Source: Bordetella holmesii ATCC 51541 (GTDB taxonomy: Bacteria > Pseudomonadota > Gammaproteobacteria > Burkholderiales > Burkholderiaceae_B). Taken from it: a stretch of DNA of 64,000 nucleotides. The translations under genes were made by a program, and so were the position numbers. Position 1 is the stretch's first letter. The number at the start of each line of letters is the position of its first letter. Below are positions 1 to 10,883 of this stretch, in pieces. The stretch spans positions 3,224,001 through 3,288,000 of the forward strand of contig CP007494.1 of NCBI GenBank assembly GCA_000612485.1. The letters run 5' to 3'. The notes beneath the pieces are model-generated. The model did not search any database. It was not told the DNA's origin and saw only the letters and a program-made list of their open reading frames with translations.

Positions 1-396
1 TACCGCACCCTGAATTTCGGTGATGACGTGAAGGCCCGATTGCCGCGGTTGGCCGGCGGCCAACTGAGCCTGCCATGACGCGCCGCGGTACTGAACACGT
101 GCCTCGCCTGTTGCCGACCATGCTTCGACGCTGACGGTCTGCCCGATATCCAGATTGACATCGGCATTGCGCGACGCATCGATTTCGCGTTTTTTGAGCA
201 CGCCCCTGCGGCGCAGCACCAGCAGCCCCAACAGGGCGATGAGTGCGCAGGCCAGCAACTGCCATTCCAGAGCCAGGCCACCCCAGGCAACCAGCCCGGC
301 CGCCGCCAGCCCCAACGCCACCAGCAACAGGTAGAAGGTGCCCGAAGCCACCTCACCGATGAGGGCCACCGCTGCCAGGCCGAACCAGATCCACAT
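1..396 (-). CDS. NfeD-like membrane protein, 3' end outside window
   Basis: This is the first 132 codons of an NfeD-family protein; the 3' end lies beyond the left edge. The N-terminus (MWIWFGLAAVALIGEVASG) begins with a hydrophobic helix, followed by one or two more (about residues 20-62) and a basic RRRGVLKKRE stretch. After that comes a beta-rich OB-fold segment containing a W-x-A-x-G-E-A-R-V-x-Y-R-G pattern. NfeD proteins usually partner with a SPFH/stomatin protein encoded next door; that gene would lie to the left. The start is the only in-frame ATG before the helix. The family call is good, the precise role is unknown. Confidence 0.8.
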   Translation of the reverse strand, partial: MWIWFGLAAVALIGEVASGTFYLLLVALGLAAAGLVAWGGLALEWQLLACALIALLGLLVLRRRGVLKKREIDASRNADVNLDIGQTVSVEAWSATGEARVQYRGASWQAQLAAGQPRQSGLHVITEIQGAV

Positions 397-515
397 AAAA
401 CCGCCCCTGGGAATTGATAGCCCCGATTGTACGGACTCCCACAAGGCAAGTCCTGTCTTTCTAACCCGAAAGGCGGTCAGGGCGAGCTATCATTCTCCGA
501 GTTTATTCCCGCATC

Positions 516-1268
516 ATGACGCCCATGCCCATGCCCTTGCCCTTGCCCATCCTCATTCTTCACACTGGCGACCCCGACGCCGGGCTCGCCAGCCACCATG
601 GCAGCTATGCGGAAATGATACGCCGGGCAGCGGGCCTGGCCCGCTCAGAGGTCCACGTCGTCGCCGTGCACGAGGGCCAGTCGCCCGAGGCGCCTTCCAG
701 GTACCGCGCCGCCCTGATCACCGGCTCTCCGGCCATGGTGACCGACCACGAAGACTGGAGCGAAGCCTGCGCCCTGTGGTTACGCAGCGCCGCCGAGGCT
801 GGCCTGCCGATGTTTGGCATCTGCTATGGGCACCAATTGCTCGCGCACGCCCTGGGTGGGCGGGTCGACTACAACCCGGCCGGGCGTGAGTTGGGCACGC
901 ACGAGATCACGCTGTCGGCAGCCGCCCAGGACGACCCGGTCACAGCCGGCCTGCCCCAGCGCCTGCCGGCCCAGATGATGCATGCCCAAAGCGTCATCAC
1001 GCCCCCGGGTGGAAGCATCGTGCTGGCCAGCTCGCCCATGGATGCCCACCAGATGCTCAGGTTGCGGCCCGGCGTCTACAGCACCCAGTTTCATCCGGAG
1101 TTCCAGGCCGACTTCGTGCGCGACCACATCCTGCACCATGGTGACGCCTACGCGCGCGAGGGCCTGGATACGGCGGCACTGAGCGCCGGCGTCAGCGCGA
1201 CCCCTCAGGCGTGTGGCCTGCTTGCGCGCTTTGTGGCCCATTACGCTGCCAGCCAGCGCACGGCCTGA
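516..1268 (+). CDS. Class I glutamine amidotransferase (GMP synthase-like)
   Basis: This 250-residue protein is a stand-alone class I glutamine amidotransferase of the GATase1_GMP_synthase-like type. The nucleophile elbow is GICYGHQ with Cys103, and the other two members of the triad are His193 and Glu195 in TQFHPEF. There is no ATP-PPase domain, so it is not GuaA; members of this group act as glutaminase partners or gamma-glutamyl hydrolases on unknown substrates. The first codons are built from a hexanucleotide repeat (CCCATG/CCCTTG, 519-549) that offers ATGs at 516, 522 and 528. The start is therefore uncertain by a few residues. A bidirectional terminator follows. Confidence 0.85.
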   Translation: MTPMPMPLPLPILILHTGDPDAGLASHHGSYAEMIRRAAGLARSEVHVVAVHEGQSPEAPSRYRAALITGSPAMVTDHEDWSEACALWLRSAAEAGLPMFGICYGHQLLAHALGGRVDYNPAGRELGTHEITLSAAAQDDPVTAGLPQRLPAQMMHAQSVITPPGGSIVLASSPMDAHQMLRLRPGVYSTQFHPEFQADFVRDHILHHGDAYAREGLDTAALSAGVSATPQACGLLARFVAHYAASQRTA

Positions 1269-1290
1269 GCCTGCCAGAGCCGGCCACAAA

Positions 1291-1322
1291 AAAAGGCGGC
1301 AACCTCGCGGTTGCCGCCTTTT
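1291..1322. terminator. Bidirectional rho-independent terminator
   Basis: A perfect 14-bp stem (AAAAGGCGGCAACC, loop TCGC, GGTTGCCGCCTTTT) has A-rich and T-rich flanks. It can therefore stop transcription both from the amidotransferase gene (plus) and from ppsA (minus), whose stop codons face it from either side. Confidence 0.92.
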
Positions 1323-1347
1323 TCATGGTGCAAGACCCTTGGCGGGA

Positions 1348-3714
1348 TCAGCCCTTGGCAAGCTGCTGCCAGGTATCGACCACGGTGTCCGGGTTCAGAG
1401 ACATGGACAGAATACCTTCGTCTTTGAGCCACTGCGCGAAGTCCGGATGGTCGCTGGGGCCTTGGCCGCAGATACCCACGTACTTGTCAGCAGCCAGGCA
1501 AGCCTGGATCGCACGGCGCAGCATGAACTTGACCGCATCGTCCCGTTCGTCGAAATCGGCAGCCAGCAACTCCATACCGGAGTCGCGGTCCAGGCCCAGG
1601 GTCAACTGGGTCATGTCGTTCGAACCGATCGAGAAGCCGTCGAAATGCTCCAGGAACTGCTCGGCCAGAATCGCGTTGGACGGCACTTCGCACATCATGA
1701 TCAGGCGCAGGCCATTCTCGCCGCGCTTGAGGCCGTGGGCGGCCAGCAGTTCGACAACCTTGCGCGCCTGGCCCACCGTACGCACGAAGGGCACCATGAT
1801 CTCGACGTTGGTCAGGCCCATTTCGTCGCGCACCTTCTTGAGGGCTTCGCATTCCATGCGGAAGCACTCGGCGAAGTCTTCGGCGATGTAGCGCGAAGCG
1901 CCGCGAAAGCCGAGCATGGGGTTCTCTTCTTCGGGCTCATAGCGCGAACCGCCGACCAGCTTGCGGTACTCGTTGGACTTGAAGTCCGACATACGCACGA
2001 TGACCGACTTCGGCCAGAACGCTGCACCGGTGGTCGCCACGCCTTCGGCCAGCTTCTCGACAAAGAAAGCGCGCGGGCTGGCGTGACCGCGAGCGGCCGA
2101 CTCCACCGCCTGCTTGAGTTCGCCATCCACGTTCGGATAGTCGAGCACGGCCTTCGGGTGGATGCCGATATTGTTGTTGATGATGAATTCCAGGCGGGCC
2201 AGACCGACGCCGGAGTTCGGAATCTGAGCGAAGTCGAAGGCAAGCTGAGGATTGCCCACGTTCATCATGATCTTCACGTCGATGGGCGGCATCGAACCAC
2301 GGCGGACTTCCTCGACTTCGGTCTCGATCAGCCCATCATAGATGCGGCCCTCATCACCCTCGGCGCAGGAGACAGTTACCGGCTGCCCTTCCTTGAGAAT
2401 ATCGGTCGCGTCACCACACCCCACAACAGCCGGGATGCCCAGCTCGCGCGCGATGATCGCGGCGTGGCAGGTGCGCCCGCCACGGTTGGTGACGATGGCC
2501 GAGGCGCGCTTCATGACCGGCTCCCAGTTGGGGTCGGTCATGTCGGTCACCAGCACGTCGCCGGGCTGGACCTTGTCCATTTCGGAGACGTCGGCGACGA
2601 TACGCACGGGGCCGGCGCCGATTTTCTGACCGATGGCGCGGCCGGTGGCCAGCACGTGACCCGTGGCCTTCAGGCGGTAGCGCAACTGCACATCATTGCC
2701 GCTTTGCTGGGACTTCACGGTCTCAGGACGGGCCTGCAGAATGTAGATCTTGCCATCGACGCCGTCGCGGCCCCATTCGATGTCCATCGGGCGTTGATAG
2801 TGCTTCTCGATGATGACGGCATAACGGGCCAGTTCGATGACTTCGTCATCGGTCAGCGAATAACGATTGCGCTCGGAGACGGGGACATCCACCGTGCGCA
2901 CGGCGCGGCCTTCGGGGCGCTCGGGGTCGAATTCCATCTTGATGAGCTTCGAACCGATGCGGCGGCTGAGAATGGGATAGTGGCCCGCTTCCAGAGCGTG
3001 CTTGAACACGTAGAACTCGTCCGGATTGACCGCCCCCTGCACCACCGTCTCGCCCAGGCCATACGAGGAAGTGATGAACACCACCTCTTCAAATCCCGAC
3101 TCGGTGTCGATGGTGAACATGACGCCAGCGCTGCCTTTGTCAGAACGCACCATGCGTTGCACGCCCGCCGACAGAGCGACCTCCGCGTGGGCGTAACCCT
3201 TGTGCACGCGATAGGAAATCGCGCGGTCGTTGTAGAGCGAGGCAAAGACATGGCGGATCTTGTCCAGCACGTCATCGATGCCAACGACGTTCAGGAAGGT
3301 TTCCTGCTGGCCGGCAAAGGACGCATCGGGCAGGTCCTCGGCGGTGGCCGACGAGCGGACGGCAAACGAACCCTTGCCATCGGCGTCAAGCTTAGCGAAG
3401 CTGTCGCGGATGGCCTGCTCGAACTCTGCCGAAAACGGTGCATCGATGATCCACTGACGGATCTCGGCGCCAGCCACGGCCAGCTCACGCACGTCTTCGG
3501 GATTGAGGGTGGACAGGCGATCTGCAATACGCTTGTCCAGGCCGGAAGCCGTCAGGAAGTCTCGGAAGGCTTGAGCAGTCGTGGCAAAGCCGCCCGGAAC
3601 ACGGACGCCCGCGCCAGACAGCTGACTGATCATTTCACCTAACGATGCGTTCTTACCTCCTACCGAGTCCACATCCGTCATGCGGAGCTGCTCGAAACTA
3701 ACGACATACGACAT
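1348..3714 (-). CDS. ppsA: Phosphoenolpyruvate synthase
   Basis: This enzyme converts pyruvate and ATP to PEP, AMP and phosphate in gluconeogenesis. An N-terminal ATP-grasp pyruvate-kinase-like domain ([11 protein letters not shown] near the start, [20 protein letters not shown] before residue 140) precedes the swivelling phosphohistidine domain. That domain carries the catalytic His in GGRTCHAA (about residue 417) and the adjacent Thr that the DUF299 regulator phosphorylates. The C-terminal PEP/pyruvate barrel ends with [14 protein letters not shown] prefer the ATG at 3714 because AAAGGTGA lies 6 bases upstream; a GTG at 3723 is also in frame. About 788 residues, normal for the family. ppsR is divergent. 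Confidence 0.97.
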   Translation of the reverse strand: MSYVVSFEQLRMTDVDSVGGKNASLGEMISQLSGAGVRVPGGFATTAQAFRDFLTASGLDKRIADRLSTLNPEDVRELAVAGAEIRQWIIDAPFSAEFEQAIRDSFAKLDADGKGSFAVRSSATAEDLPDASFAGQQETFLNVVGIDDVLDKIRHVFASLYNDRAISYRVHKGYAHAEVALSAGVQRMVRSDKGSAGVMFTIDTESGFEEVVFITSSYGLGETVVQGAVNPDEFYVFKHALEAGHYPILSRRIGSKLIKMEFDPERPEGRAVRTVDVPVSERNRYSLTDDEVIELARYAVIIEKHYQRPMDIEWGRDGVDGKIYILQARPETVKSQQSGNDVQLRYRLKATGHVLATGRAIGQKIGAGPVRIVADVSEMDKVQPGDVLVTDMTDPNWEPVMKRASAIVTNRGGRTCHAAIIARELGIPAVVGCGDATDILKEGQPVTVSCAEGDEGRIYDGLIETEVEEVRRGSMPPIDVKIMMNVGNPQLAFDFAQIPNSGVGLARLEFIINNNIGIHPKAVLDYPNVDGELKQAVESAARGHASPRAFFVEKLAEGVATTGAAFWPKSVIVRMSDFKSNEYRKLVGGSRYEPEEENPMLGFRGASRYIAEDFAECFRMECEALKKVRDEMGLTNVEIMVPFVRTVGQARKVVELLAAHGLKRGENGLRLIMMCEVPSNAILAEQFLEHFDGFSIGSNDMTQLTLGLDRDSGMELLAADFDERDDAVKFMLRRAIQACLAADKYVGICGQGPSDHPDFAQWLKDEGILSMSLNPDTVVDTWQQLAKG

Positions 3715-3872
3715 TGAAGTCACCTTTTACAATGGAAGAAAGCGAGTTTGGTCAGGACAGAAAAACCTGAGCTGACCAAACTGGCCTGGGTGCCCTTGGG
3801 GTGACTTTTCAGGGGTCTGATTGTACTCGTTCGGGTAGTCCCTAGCCCTTCCCTGGTTGGAAATTTTTACAT

Positions 3873-4700
3873 ATGACCGCAAGCCCGATAGTCCGCACTG
3901 TCTACATCGTCTCCGATAGCACCGGCATCACCGCCGAAACCTTCAGCCATTCGGTGCTGTCGCAATTCGAGGAGGTCGAATTCAAGCCCATCCGGCTACC
4001 ATTTATCGACACGCTGCAGAAGGCCGAAGAAACGGCCGCCCGCATCAACCGCAACGCCGACGAAACCGGCCTGCCACCCATCGTCTTCAGCACCTTGGTC
4101 AATCCCGAGATCCTCTCGCGGGTCCGGCAGGCCAACGGGATCTTCCTCGATCTGTTCGGCACCTTCGTCAGTCACATCGAGCAGGCCCTTGGCCTGAAAT
4201 CCAGCCACTCGATCGGTCGCTCACACATGGCGGCCGATTCCGAGAAATACCGCAACCGTATCGACGCCATCAACTTCAGCCTGGCGCACGACGACGGCCA
4301 GTTCGTCAATCAACTCGATCAGGCCGACGTCATCCTGGTGGGCGTATCGCGGTGTGGCAAGACGCCCACCAGCCTTTACCTCGCCATGCAATACGCCATC
4401 AAGGCGGCCAACTTCCCGCTCACGCCGGACGACTTCGAGCGCAACACGCTGCCTAAGACCATCGCGCCCTACCGCAGCAAACTCTTCGGGCTGTCCATCC
4501 AACCAGACCGCCTGGCCGAAGTGCGCAACGAACGCCGGCCCAACAGCCAGTACGCGACCATCGAGCAATGCCGCTACGAAGTCGCCGAAGCCGAGCGGAT
4601 GATGCGCCGCGAAGGGATATCGTGGCTGTCGACCACGACGAAGTCCATCGAGGAAATCGCCACCACCGTGTTGCAGGAGGTGGGGCTGGGCCGCTATTGA
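3873..4700 (+). CDS. ppsR: PEP synthase regulatory kinase/pyrophosphorylase
   Basis: This 275-residue DUF299 (PSRP) protein is a bifunctional ADP-dependent kinase and Pi-dependent pyrophosphorylase. It inactivates and reactivates PEP synthase by modifying the Thr two residues before its catalytic His. The N-terminus contains VYIVSDSTGITAET, a P-loop-like GVSRCGKT spans residues 157-164, and IQPDRLAEVRNERRP is conserved in the family. Divergence from ppsA, with a 158-bp shared intergenic region, matches the usual arrangement and supports the assignment. Confidence 0.96.
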   Translation: MTASPIVRTVYIVSDSTGITAETFSHSVLSQFEEVEFKPIRLPFIDTLQKAEETAARINRNADETGLPPIVFSTLVNPEILSRVRQANGIFLDLFGTFVSHIEQALGLKSSHSIGRSHMAADSEKYRNRIDAINFSLAHDDGQFVNQLDQADVILVGVSRCGKTPTSLYLAMQYAIKAANFPLTPDDFERNTLPKTIAPYRSKLFGLSIQPDRLAEVRNERRPNSQYATIEQCRYEVAEAERMMRREGISWLSTTTKSIEEIATTVLQEVGLGRY

Positions 4701-4710
4701 GCGGCGCGGA

Positions 4711-5109
4711 TCAGCGCTGCCAGTTCGGCAGGCGCACGGGCGAGGACAGGGGCACGAACCAGCTCTCGCCCGGCAGATAGAACCCCATCAGCTTGCCGTT
4801 GGATTCGACCAGATAGGCTTCGCGCTCGCGCCCCTGGGTGCGCACCACGAAACGATCATCCAGACGGCGGTAAACGTCGCCCTGCGGCACCGCACCGATG
4901 CGGCGCCAGCGTGAGCTTTCCGGCAAGCGGCGGCCATCGTCGCCCGAGACCGCGGCCGCAACTGCGCGCGACAGAATCACGATACGATCCCCCTCGCCAT
5001 TGCGCACTTGCACCAGCGAGGCGCGCTCATGACCGGCGCAGGCAGCCAGCCCGCTTAGCACCGCCATGACGACCGCCAGCCCGCGCACGGGCCGAAAAAA
5101 TGCATTCAT
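4711..5109 (-). CDS. Small putative lipoprotein, function unknown
   Basis: A 132-residue protein whose first 25 residues form a signal peptide ending in a lipobox (LAAC, SGLAACAG), so it is probably anchored to a membrane. The mature part is soluble, mainly beta, with RRIGAVPQGDVYRRLDDRFVV and a tryptophan near the end (GESWFVPLS). I do not recognise a domain. The ATG at 5109 puts the signal peptide in the normal position; an in-frame ATG five codons upstream is possible. The gene ends 10 bp from convergent ppsR and lies downstream of an RNA methyltransferase gene. Confidence 0.7.
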   Translation of the reverse strand: MNAFFRPVRGLAVVMAVLSGLAACAGHERASLVQVRNGEGDRIVILSRAVAAAVSGDDGRRLPESSRWRRIGAVPQGDVYRRLDDRFVVRTQGREREAYLVESNGKLMGFYLPGESWFVPLSSPVRLPNWQR

Positions 5110-5170
5110 TGAAACCGCTCCCATTGAATGCCTGCCAGCATAGCGAAACCAGGCTCCGGGAGCGAGAGAA

Positions 5171-5950
5171 TCAGGCGAAATTGCCCTGCCGACGTTGCTC
5201 AAACAGACAGATCGCCGCCGCCGCACCGACATTGAGCGACTCGACGGCATGCGTGTCATGCGCGATGCGCAGCCGCAGTTCGGCGCGCGCCTGCAAGGCG
5301 GCATCCACTCCCTGCCCCTCATGGCCAAATACCCAGGCCAGGGCAGAAGGCAGCGCCGTGGCGAACAAGTCCTGCGATTGCTCCAAGGTCGTGACCGCCA
5401 TCGGAATGCGCAGGCGGCTGCTCAAGGCGTGCAGGTCGACATGCTCATGGATTTCCAGCGCAAAATGTGCGCCCTGCCCACTGCGTAACACTTTGGGTGA
5501 CCAGGCCGCCGCACTGCCGGTAGCCAGAAAAGCCTGCCGTATCCCGGCCGCCGCGCAGGTGCGCAGCAAGGTGCCCACATTACCGGGATCCTGGATGCGG
5601 TCCAGCCATACGCAATTGGCACGAATCGTCTCGGGCAGCGCCACATCCGGAGCGCGCACCACAAAAGCCACGCCCTGATCGCCTTCCACACTTCCCAGGC
5701 CGCGCATCAGGCGCGAATCCAGGGCCAGCGAGACATCCTGAGGCACGCGCCGCGCCAGGTCCGCCAGTTCGGGCTGATCCAGGCGTTCGGCATCAAAGAC
5801 GGCCTGTTGCGGCGCCCCATGGCGTGCCAACCACGCCTGGCACAGATGCACGCCTTCGAGCAGCACCGGCGCACCGCGCCGTCCAGCCTGCTCGGCCAGG
5901 CGATGCAAGGCTTTGACAGCCGGATTCTCGCGTGAGGTAATGAGTTTCAT
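5171..5950 (-). CDS. TrmH/SpoU-family RNA 2'-O-methyltransferase
   Basis: This 259-residue SPOUT methyltransferase uses SAM to methylate a ribose 2'-OH in rRNA or tRNA. The N-terminal substrate-binding region ([18 protein letters not shown]) is RlmB/AviRb-like. The trefoil-knot SAM site shows motif 1 ([18 protein letters not shown]), motif 2 ([11 protein letters not shown]) and motif 3 ([18 protein letters not shown]). The target nucleotide cannot be read from sequence. The ATG at 5950 overlaps the rnhB stop codon by four bases, so the two genes are translationally coupled. Confidence 0.9.
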   Translation of the reverse strand: MKLITSRENPAVKALHRLAEQAGRRGAPVLLEGVHLCQAWLARHGAPQQAVFDAERLDQPELADLARRVPQDVSLALDSRLMRGLGSVEGDQGVAFVVRAPDVALPETIRANCVWLDRIQDPGNVGTLLRTCAAAGIRQAFLATGSAAAWSPKVLRSGQGAHFALEIHEHVDLHALSSRLRIPMAVTTLEQSQDLFATALPSALAWVFGHEGQGVDAALQARAELRLRIAHDTHAVESLNVGAAAAICLFEQRRQGNFA

Positions 5951-6555
5951 AGCACAGCGCCAAACGCCTTGATCGGTGCGAAACTGCGGCGATGCTCGGG
6001 ACAAGGACCGTGGGCGCGCAAGCGCTCCAGATGCAACGCCGTCCCGTAGCCCTTATGCTGATCAAAAGCATATTGCGGGTAAAGCGTGTGCAGGCGAAGC
6101 AAATCGCTGTCGCGCGCGGTTTTGGCGAGAATGGAGGCGGCTGAAATCGCCGGCACCAGCGCATCGCCCTTGACCACTGTCTGCACCGTGCAGTGCAACG
6201 TCGGCGCCTGGTTGCCATCGACCAGCGCCAGTTGCGGCGCCCTACCCAGCCCAAGCACCGCCCGCCGCATGGCCAACAACGTGGCTCGCAGGATATTCAG
6301 GCTGTCGATTTCCTCGACACTGGCGCTGGCAATACACCAGGCAAGCGCCTCGGCCTTGATGGTTTCGGCCAGCACTTCCCGCCGCCCGGCCTTGAGCACT
6401 TTGGAGTCCGCCAGGCCCTCGATGGGCCGCTGCGGGTCGAGCATGACCGCCGCGGCATATACCGCGCCGGCCAGCGGGCCCCTGCCCGCCTCATCGACGC
6501 CGGCCACACCATGCACCGGATACTCGGCCTGGCCGAACAGATCAGCCTGCGCCAT
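5947..6555 (-). CDS. rnhB: Ribonuclease HII
   Basis: RNase HII cleaves RNA in RNA-DNA hybrids and starts ribonucleotide excision repair. The acidic active site is visible: [12 protein letters not shown] near residue 20 gives the first Asp and Glu, LVDGN the middle Asp, and DQHKGYGT near the end is the family signature. At 202 residues it is the usual length. It overlaps lpxB by 14 bases and the methyltransferase gene by 4, as in the standard lpxA-lpxB-rnhB order. Confidence 0.97.
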   Translation of the reverse strand: MAQADLFGQAEYPVHGVAGVDEAGRGPLAGAVYAAAVMLDPQRPIEGLADSKVLKAGRREVLAETIKAEALAWCIASASVEEIDSLNILRATLLAMRRAVLGLGRAPQLALVDGNQAPTLHCTVQTVVKGDALVPAISAASILAKTARDSDLLRLHTLYPQYAFDQHKGYGTALHLERLRAHGPCPEHRRSFAPIKAFGAVL

Positions 6556-7729
6556 GCGCCACCTCCAGTATGGCCCGGGCGGCCAGCGCAGGCGTATCGC
6601 GCATCAACTCCTGATGCAGCGCGGTAAAGCGAGCCTCGATGCGTGCGGCATTGTCCTTATCCGTGAGCGAGGTCCACACGGCCTCGGCCAGCTTCTGAGG
6701 CGTAGCGTCATCCTGCAGCAGCTCGGGGACGGCAAAATCCTTCAGCAGCACATTCGGCAGGCCCACCCAGGGCAGATAGGGCCGCTGCTGCCCGGATTTC
6801 CAGGCCATGATGCGCCGCATCCAGGGCGACAAGACGTAAGAAATCACCATCGGACGCTTATAGAGCGCCGTCTCCAGCGTGGCCGTGCCACTGGCCACCA
6901 GCACCGCATCGGCGGCCTCCATGACGCTCCAGGCCACCGGCGTGCCCGGGTCGCCCTGAACATCGTCGGTGGTCACACAGCGCAGACCCGGCACGGGATG
7001 CAGCGCCAGAATCGCCTCGAACTCGGCGCGCCGCTGCGGATTGACCATGGGCACGATGCAACGCAGCGCCGGGTCATTGCGCAACAGCAACTGCGCCGCC
7101 GCCAGAAAGCGCGGCGCGAGGATGCGGATCTCGGACGACCGACTACCCGGCAGAATGGCGAGCACGCGCTCGCCGGGCGTCAGGCCCAGGCGAGCGCGTG
7201 CCGCCTCACGATCCGGGTGCATGGGAATCACGTTCGCCAACGGATGCCCCACATAAGTCACCGGGATGCCCTCTTTCTGGTAGATCTCTTCCTCAAACGG
7301 GAAAAGCACCAGCATGTGCGAGACGGCCGCGCGAATCTTGTGGATACGTTCATAGCGCCATGCCCAGATCGATGGACCCACAAAATGCACCGTGGGGATG
7401 CCGGCCTGACGTAATTGCAGCTCCAGGCGCAAATTAAAGTCGGGCGCGTCGATACCGACGAACGCACTTGGCTTGTCGCAGAGCAGGCGCCGCTTGGTAT
7501 CCCCATAAATCGACAACAAGCTGGGGATGCGCTTGAGAGCATCCACATACCCGAATACCGACAACGCATGCATGGGGTGCCAGGCCTGAAAGCCTCGGGC
7601 CTGCATCTGCGGCCCGCCGATGCCCGCGCAATGCAGATCGGGGGCCCGCGCTTGCAGGCCCCCGATGATGCGTCCGGCCAGCAAGTCGCCCGAAGGCTCG
7701 CCGGCCACCATACCAATGGACAGACTCAT
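6542..7729 (-). CDS. lpxB: Lipid-A-disaccharide synthase
   Basis: This GT19 glycosyltransferase joins UDP-2,3-diacylglucosamine and lipid X into the tetra-acyl disaccharide of lipid A at the inner membrane. The N-terminus has [13 protein letters not shown], characteristic of LpxB. The C-terminal half has LPGSRSSEI for nucleotide-sugar binding and [11 protein letters not shown]. At 395 residues it is the normal size. The start overlaps the lpxA stop (ATGA-type), consistent with one transcript. Confidence 0.97.
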   Translation of the reverse strand: MSLSIGMVAGEPSGDLLAGRIIGGLQARAPDLHCAGIGGPQMQARGFQAWHPMHALSVFGYVDALKRIPSLLSIYGDTKRRLLCDKPSAFVGIDAPDFNLRLELQLRQAGIPTVHFVGPSIWAWRYERIHKIRAAVSHMLVLFPFEEEIYQKEGIPVTYVGHPLANVIPMHPDREAARARLGLTPGERVLAILPGSRSSEIRILAPRFLAAAQLLLRNDPALRCIVPMVNPQRRAEFEAILALHPVPGLRCVTTDDVQGDPGTPVAWSVMEAADAVLVASGTATLETALYKRPMVISYVLSPWMRRIMAWKSGQQRPYLPWVGLPNVLLKDFAVPELLQDDATPQKLAEAVWTSLTDKDNAARIEARFTALHQELMRDTPALAARAILEVAHGAG

Positions 7730-8520
7730 GGCCGGATGATGCCCCGGTTGGAGACGTCCAGAAAGTCCAACAGCACCTGCAAGTCGGCGGCAACCTCGGG
7801 CTCGGCTTGTTGGCGAACACGCAACTCGTTGCGCGCTTCTTCGAGGGACAGCCCTCGGCGGTAGAGCGTCTTGTAGGCATCCCGAAGCGCTGAAATGCTG
7901 GCGGGTGAAAATCCCCGGCGCTTTAGCCCCTCGACGTTGACCCCGACAGGCCGGCAGGGGTTGCCTGCGCCGAGCACATAAGGCGGAGTGTCCTGCATCA
8001 GCGAGCTATTGCCCCCCGTCATGCTGTGCGCGCCAATCTTGGAGAACTGATGCACACCGGTCAGGCCACCGACAATGGCCCAATCACCCACATGGACGTG
8101 GCCGCCGAGTTGCACGGAGTTGGCCAGAATCGTATTGTTGGCGATATGACAATCGTGGGCGATGTGCACATAGGCCATGATCCAGTTGTCATTGCCAACC
8201 GTGGTCACACCGCCGTCTTGTACCGTGCCCGTATTGAAGGTGGTGAACTCGCGCACCGTATTGCGGTCGCCGATTACCAGCCGGGTCGCTTCGCCAGCGT
8301 ATTTCTTGTCCTGTGGCATGCCGCCGATGGAGCAGAACCGGTAGAAGCGATTATCCCGCCCGATGGTGGTGACGCCATCGATGACGCAGTGAGGCCCGAT
8401 CTCGGTGCCGGCGCCGATAGTCACATCGGGACCCACCACACAATAAGGACCTATCTTGGCCGAACTATCGATACGAGCGGCCGGATCGACCACTGCGGTG
8501 GGATGAATGTTTGCAGACAT
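7726..8520 (-). CDS. lpxA: UDP-N-acetylglucosamine acyltransferase
   Basis: This enzyme performs the first step of lipid A synthesis, moving a hydroxyacyl chain from ACP to O-3 of UDP-GlcNAc. The N-terminal two thirds are hexapeptide repeats of a left-handed beta helix ([13 protein letters not shown] and similar). The catalytic His is in the conserved HIAHDC. The family [19 protein letters not shown] segment and a helical C-terminal domain follow. 264 residues. It sits directly between fabZ and lpxB. Confidence 0.97.
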   Translation of the reverse strand: MSANIHPTAVVDPAARIDSSAKIGPYCVVGPDVTIGAGTEIGPHCVIDGVTTIGRDNRFYRFCSIGGMPQDKKYAGEATRLVIGDRNTVREFTTFNTGTVQDGGVTTVGNDNWIMAYVHIAHDCHIANNTILANSVQLGGHVHVGDWAIVGGLTGVHQFSKIGAHSMTGGNSSLMQDTPPYVLGAGNPCRPVGVNVEGLKRRGFSPASISALRDAYKTLYRRGLSLEEARNELRVRQQAEPEVAADLQVLLDFLDVSNRGIIRP

Positions 8521-8976
8521 TTACTCTTCCAGACTGCGAATGGCGCACATCAGTTTGGCCTCGGCTACCAGTTGGCCGTCGACCAGAGCACGACCCTGAT
8601 ACTTGCAGATGGTGCGGCTGAGGCGCTCTGCTTGGACTTCGACGCGCAACTGGTCGCCCGCCACCACCGGACGACGGAACCGCGCACCGTCGATACCCAC
8701 CAGATAATACGCCGTCTTACCTGCCTCGGATTTGAGGCCACCGTTTTCGTCGGTAAACGAAAACAAGGCCGAAGCCTGCGCCATTGCCTCGACGATGAGG
8801 ACGCCGGGCATCACCGGATGATGGGGAAAATGGCCATTGAAAAACGGCTCATTGATCGAGACGTTCTTAATGGCGACGATGGACTTGCCAGGGACCATTT
8901 CGAGCACCCGGTCAATCAGCAGCATCGGATAGCGATGCGGCAGACGCTCCATAATCCCCTTGATATCGAGTTCCAT
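8521..8976 (-). CDS. fabZ: 3-hydroxyacyl-ACP dehydratase FabZ
   Basis: This hot-dog-fold dehydratase removes water from 3-hydroxyacyl-ACP in fatty acid elongation and competes with LpxA/LpxD for hydroxyacyl-ACP. The active-site His is in [11 protein letters not shown], and the Glu follows in VEAMAQ. I prefer the ATG at 8976 because an AGGA lies 9 bases upstream; another in-frame ATG at 8985 would add three residues. 151 residues. Only one base separates it from lpxA. Confidence 0.96.
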   Translation of the reverse strand: MELDIKGIMERLPHRYPMLLIDRVLEMVPGKSIVAIKNVSINEPFFNGHFPHHPVMPGVLIVEAMAQASALFSFTDENGGLKSEAGKTAYYLVGIDGARFRRPVVAGDQLRVEVQAERLSRTICKYQGRALVDGQLVAEAKLMCAIRSLEE

Positions 8977-9058
8977 GTCTTTCATTCCTGCAATGTAAAT
9001 AGATGACGCGAGGCCGCCCGGGGACGGCCTCGCCTAAACAGGTTTCGCGGTGTGCAGC

Positions 9059-10144
9059 CTACGCTTTTTCGAGCGTGCGCACCCGTCGACGCAATTGGGC
9101 CAGCTGTTGTATCACGGCGGCGTTGCGTTGCCACTCCCCATGCTCGGCATAGGGATAGACACCGGTATAACGGCCCGGTTTGCTGATGCTCGACGTCACG
9201 GGCGTGCCGCCCGAGATCGTCACGTCGTCGCAAATGGTCAGATGACCCGAGAACATGGCCGCCCCGCCCACAATGCAGCGCTCGCCTATCGTGGTCGAAC
9301 CGGCCACGCCGGTGCACGCCGCAATCGCGGTATGCGCGCCGACCCGTACGTTATGCGCGATCATGATGAGGTTGTCGAGCTTTGCACCATTGCCGATGAC
9401 GGTATCTTCCAACGCACCGCGATCGATCGTGGTGTTAGCACCGATTTCGACATCGTCACCTATCGTGACGCCGCCCAGTTGCGGAATCTTACCCCAGGCC
9501 CCTTTGCCAAGAGTCGGGTCGGGCGCAAACCCGAAGCCGTCTGCCCCGAGCACCGCACCGCTGTGGATGATGGCGCGAGCGCCGATCGTCACACGCTCGT
9601 AGAGGGTGACACGGGCACTCAAGCGGCTGTCGGCACCGATGCGGCAGTCCTTGCCAATCACGCAGGCAGGCCCGATGACCGCGCCCCGCCCGATATGAAC
9701 CCCGGATTCGATGACGCATTGCGGCCCCACGCTGGCGCCGTCTTCGATCACGACATCGTCAGCGACCACGGCAGTCGGATGCACGCCAGCGACGGGCAAG
9801 CCCCGGCGCTCGGCATCAAACCACTGCGCCAGGCGCGCGTACAGCAGATAGGGGTGTTGGCAAACCACGTACAGCTGGGAGCAACCCTGCTCCCGCTGCG
9901 CCTGAGCCACTTCGGGGGTGACGATCACCGCCGCGGCGCCGCTATTGGCCAGCTGGCTTTGATAACGCGGATTTGAGAGGAAAGAGATTTCCTGGGCGCT
10001 GGCCGAAGCCAGCGTGCCGATACCGGCAATCAGCGGCAACTCCGCGTCGCCGGTATCAAGCTTCGGGTCCAGGCCTTGCGTACTGACCCGGGACAACAAT
10101 GCATCCAGGCGCGGTGCCCGGGCAGGATCCAGCAAGACGGGCAT
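9059..10144 (-). CDS. lpxD: UDP-3-O-acylglucosamine N-acyltransferase
   Basis: This is the third lipid A enzyme, adding the N-linked hydroxyacyl chain. An N-terminal uridine-binding domain contains [19 protein letters not shown]. The left-handed helix of hexapeptide repeats follows ([13 protein letters not shown] and more), with the catalytic His in IAHNVRVG. A short C-terminal helix ([14 protein letters not shown]) is typical. 361 residues. It lies six bases after skp and 82 bases before fabZ, the standard bam-lpx order. Confidence 0.97.
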   Translation of the reverse strand: MPVLLDPARAPRLDALLSRVSTQGLDPKLDTGDAELPLIAGIGTLASASAQEISFLSNPRYQSQLANSGAAAVIVTPEVAQAQREQGCSQLYVVCQHPYLLYARLAQWFDAERRGLPVAGVHPTAVVADDVVIEDGASVGPQCVIESGVHIGRGAVIGPACVIGKDCRIGADSRLSARVTLYERVTIGARAIIHSGAVLGADGFGFAPDPTLGKGAWGKIPQLGGVTIGDDVEIGANTTIDRGALEDTVIGNGAKLDNLIMIAHNVRVGAHTAIAACTGVAGSTTIGERCIVGGAAMFSGHLTICDDVTISGGTPVTSSISKPGRYTGVYPYAEHGEWQRNAAVIQQLAQLRRRVRTLEKA

Positions 10145-10150
10145 GGACGA

Positions 10151-10699
10151 TCAGCGGCCCAGAGCCTGGATCACCTTGTCGGTGATGTCGACACGCGGGT
10201 TGACGGTGACGGCATCTTGCACGATGAGGTCGTAGTTCTCTTGCTCGGCGATGCGCTTGATGGCTTCGTTGGCCTTGGTCACGATACCCGAGAACTCTTC
10301 ATTGCGGCGGCGATTGAAATCTTCCTGGAATTCGCGGCGCTTGCGCTGCAGATCCATGTCCAGATTGGAAAGCTCGCGCTGACGCTTGACGCGATCGGAC
10401 TCCGACAGCACGGGAGCGTCCTTGTCGAACTTCTCGGCCTGGCTGCGCAGTTGCGTACCCATGCGCTGCAGTTCGTCGTCGCGGCGCTTGAATTCGCCTT
10501 CGATCTTGCTTTGCGCCGCCTTGGCCGGACCCGATTCACGCAGAATCCGCTCCGTGTTCACAAAGCCGATCTTGGTGCCTTGCGCCTGTGCCGTCGTGAC
10601 CGCTGCAGAGCCGAACAACAGTGCACCCGCCAGCGCCAGGGACGTCGCCAGTTTGCCGGCGCGCCGGCCCGAGGTGTTGAGTGCGTAATCAGACATCAT
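10151..10699 (-). CDS. skp: Periplasmic chaperone Skp/OmpH
   Basis: This trimeric chaperone carries unfolded outer-membrane proteins across the periplasm to BamA. The 182-residue protein starts with a long signal peptide (hydrophobic KLATSLALAGALLFGSAAVTT, cleavage likely after AQAQ). The mature start GTKIGFVNTERILRES is typical, and the middle is long charged coiled coil (RQRELSNLDMDLQRKRREF). Two adjacent ATGs (10699, 10696) follow an AGGTGAG. It lies between bamA and lpxD. Confidence 0.94.
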   Translation of the reverse strand: MMSDYALNTSGRRAGKLATSLALAGALLFGSAAVTTAQAQGTKIGFVNTERILRESGPAKAAQSKIEGEFKRRDDELQRMGTQLRSQAEKFDKDAPVLSESDRVKRQRELSNLDMDLQRKRREFQEDFNRRRNEEFSGIVTKANEAIKRIAEQENYDLIVQDAVTVNPRVDITDKVIQALGR

Positions 10700-10883
10700 G
10701 AAAATCTCACCTTTGGGAGGTAAAGGGCAAAGTCAATATTGTGCCACTAAACCGCTGGGGAGCGAGCCTAAGCCCATAACCCCATGTTTCAACCGTTACG
10801 ATTAACCCCATCGGCACGATGAAATAATAAATTGCGTGCCTTGAGGTTAATCGATCCTTTAAATCAACCAGCGTCTCAAGCTA

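Noticed and set aside
1213..3642. An 809-codon plus-strand open frame opposite ppsA
   Set aside because: It is the antisense of a fully recognised gene, His/Asp/Gly/Arg-rich as expected for reverse reading of high-G+C codons, and has no family motifs.
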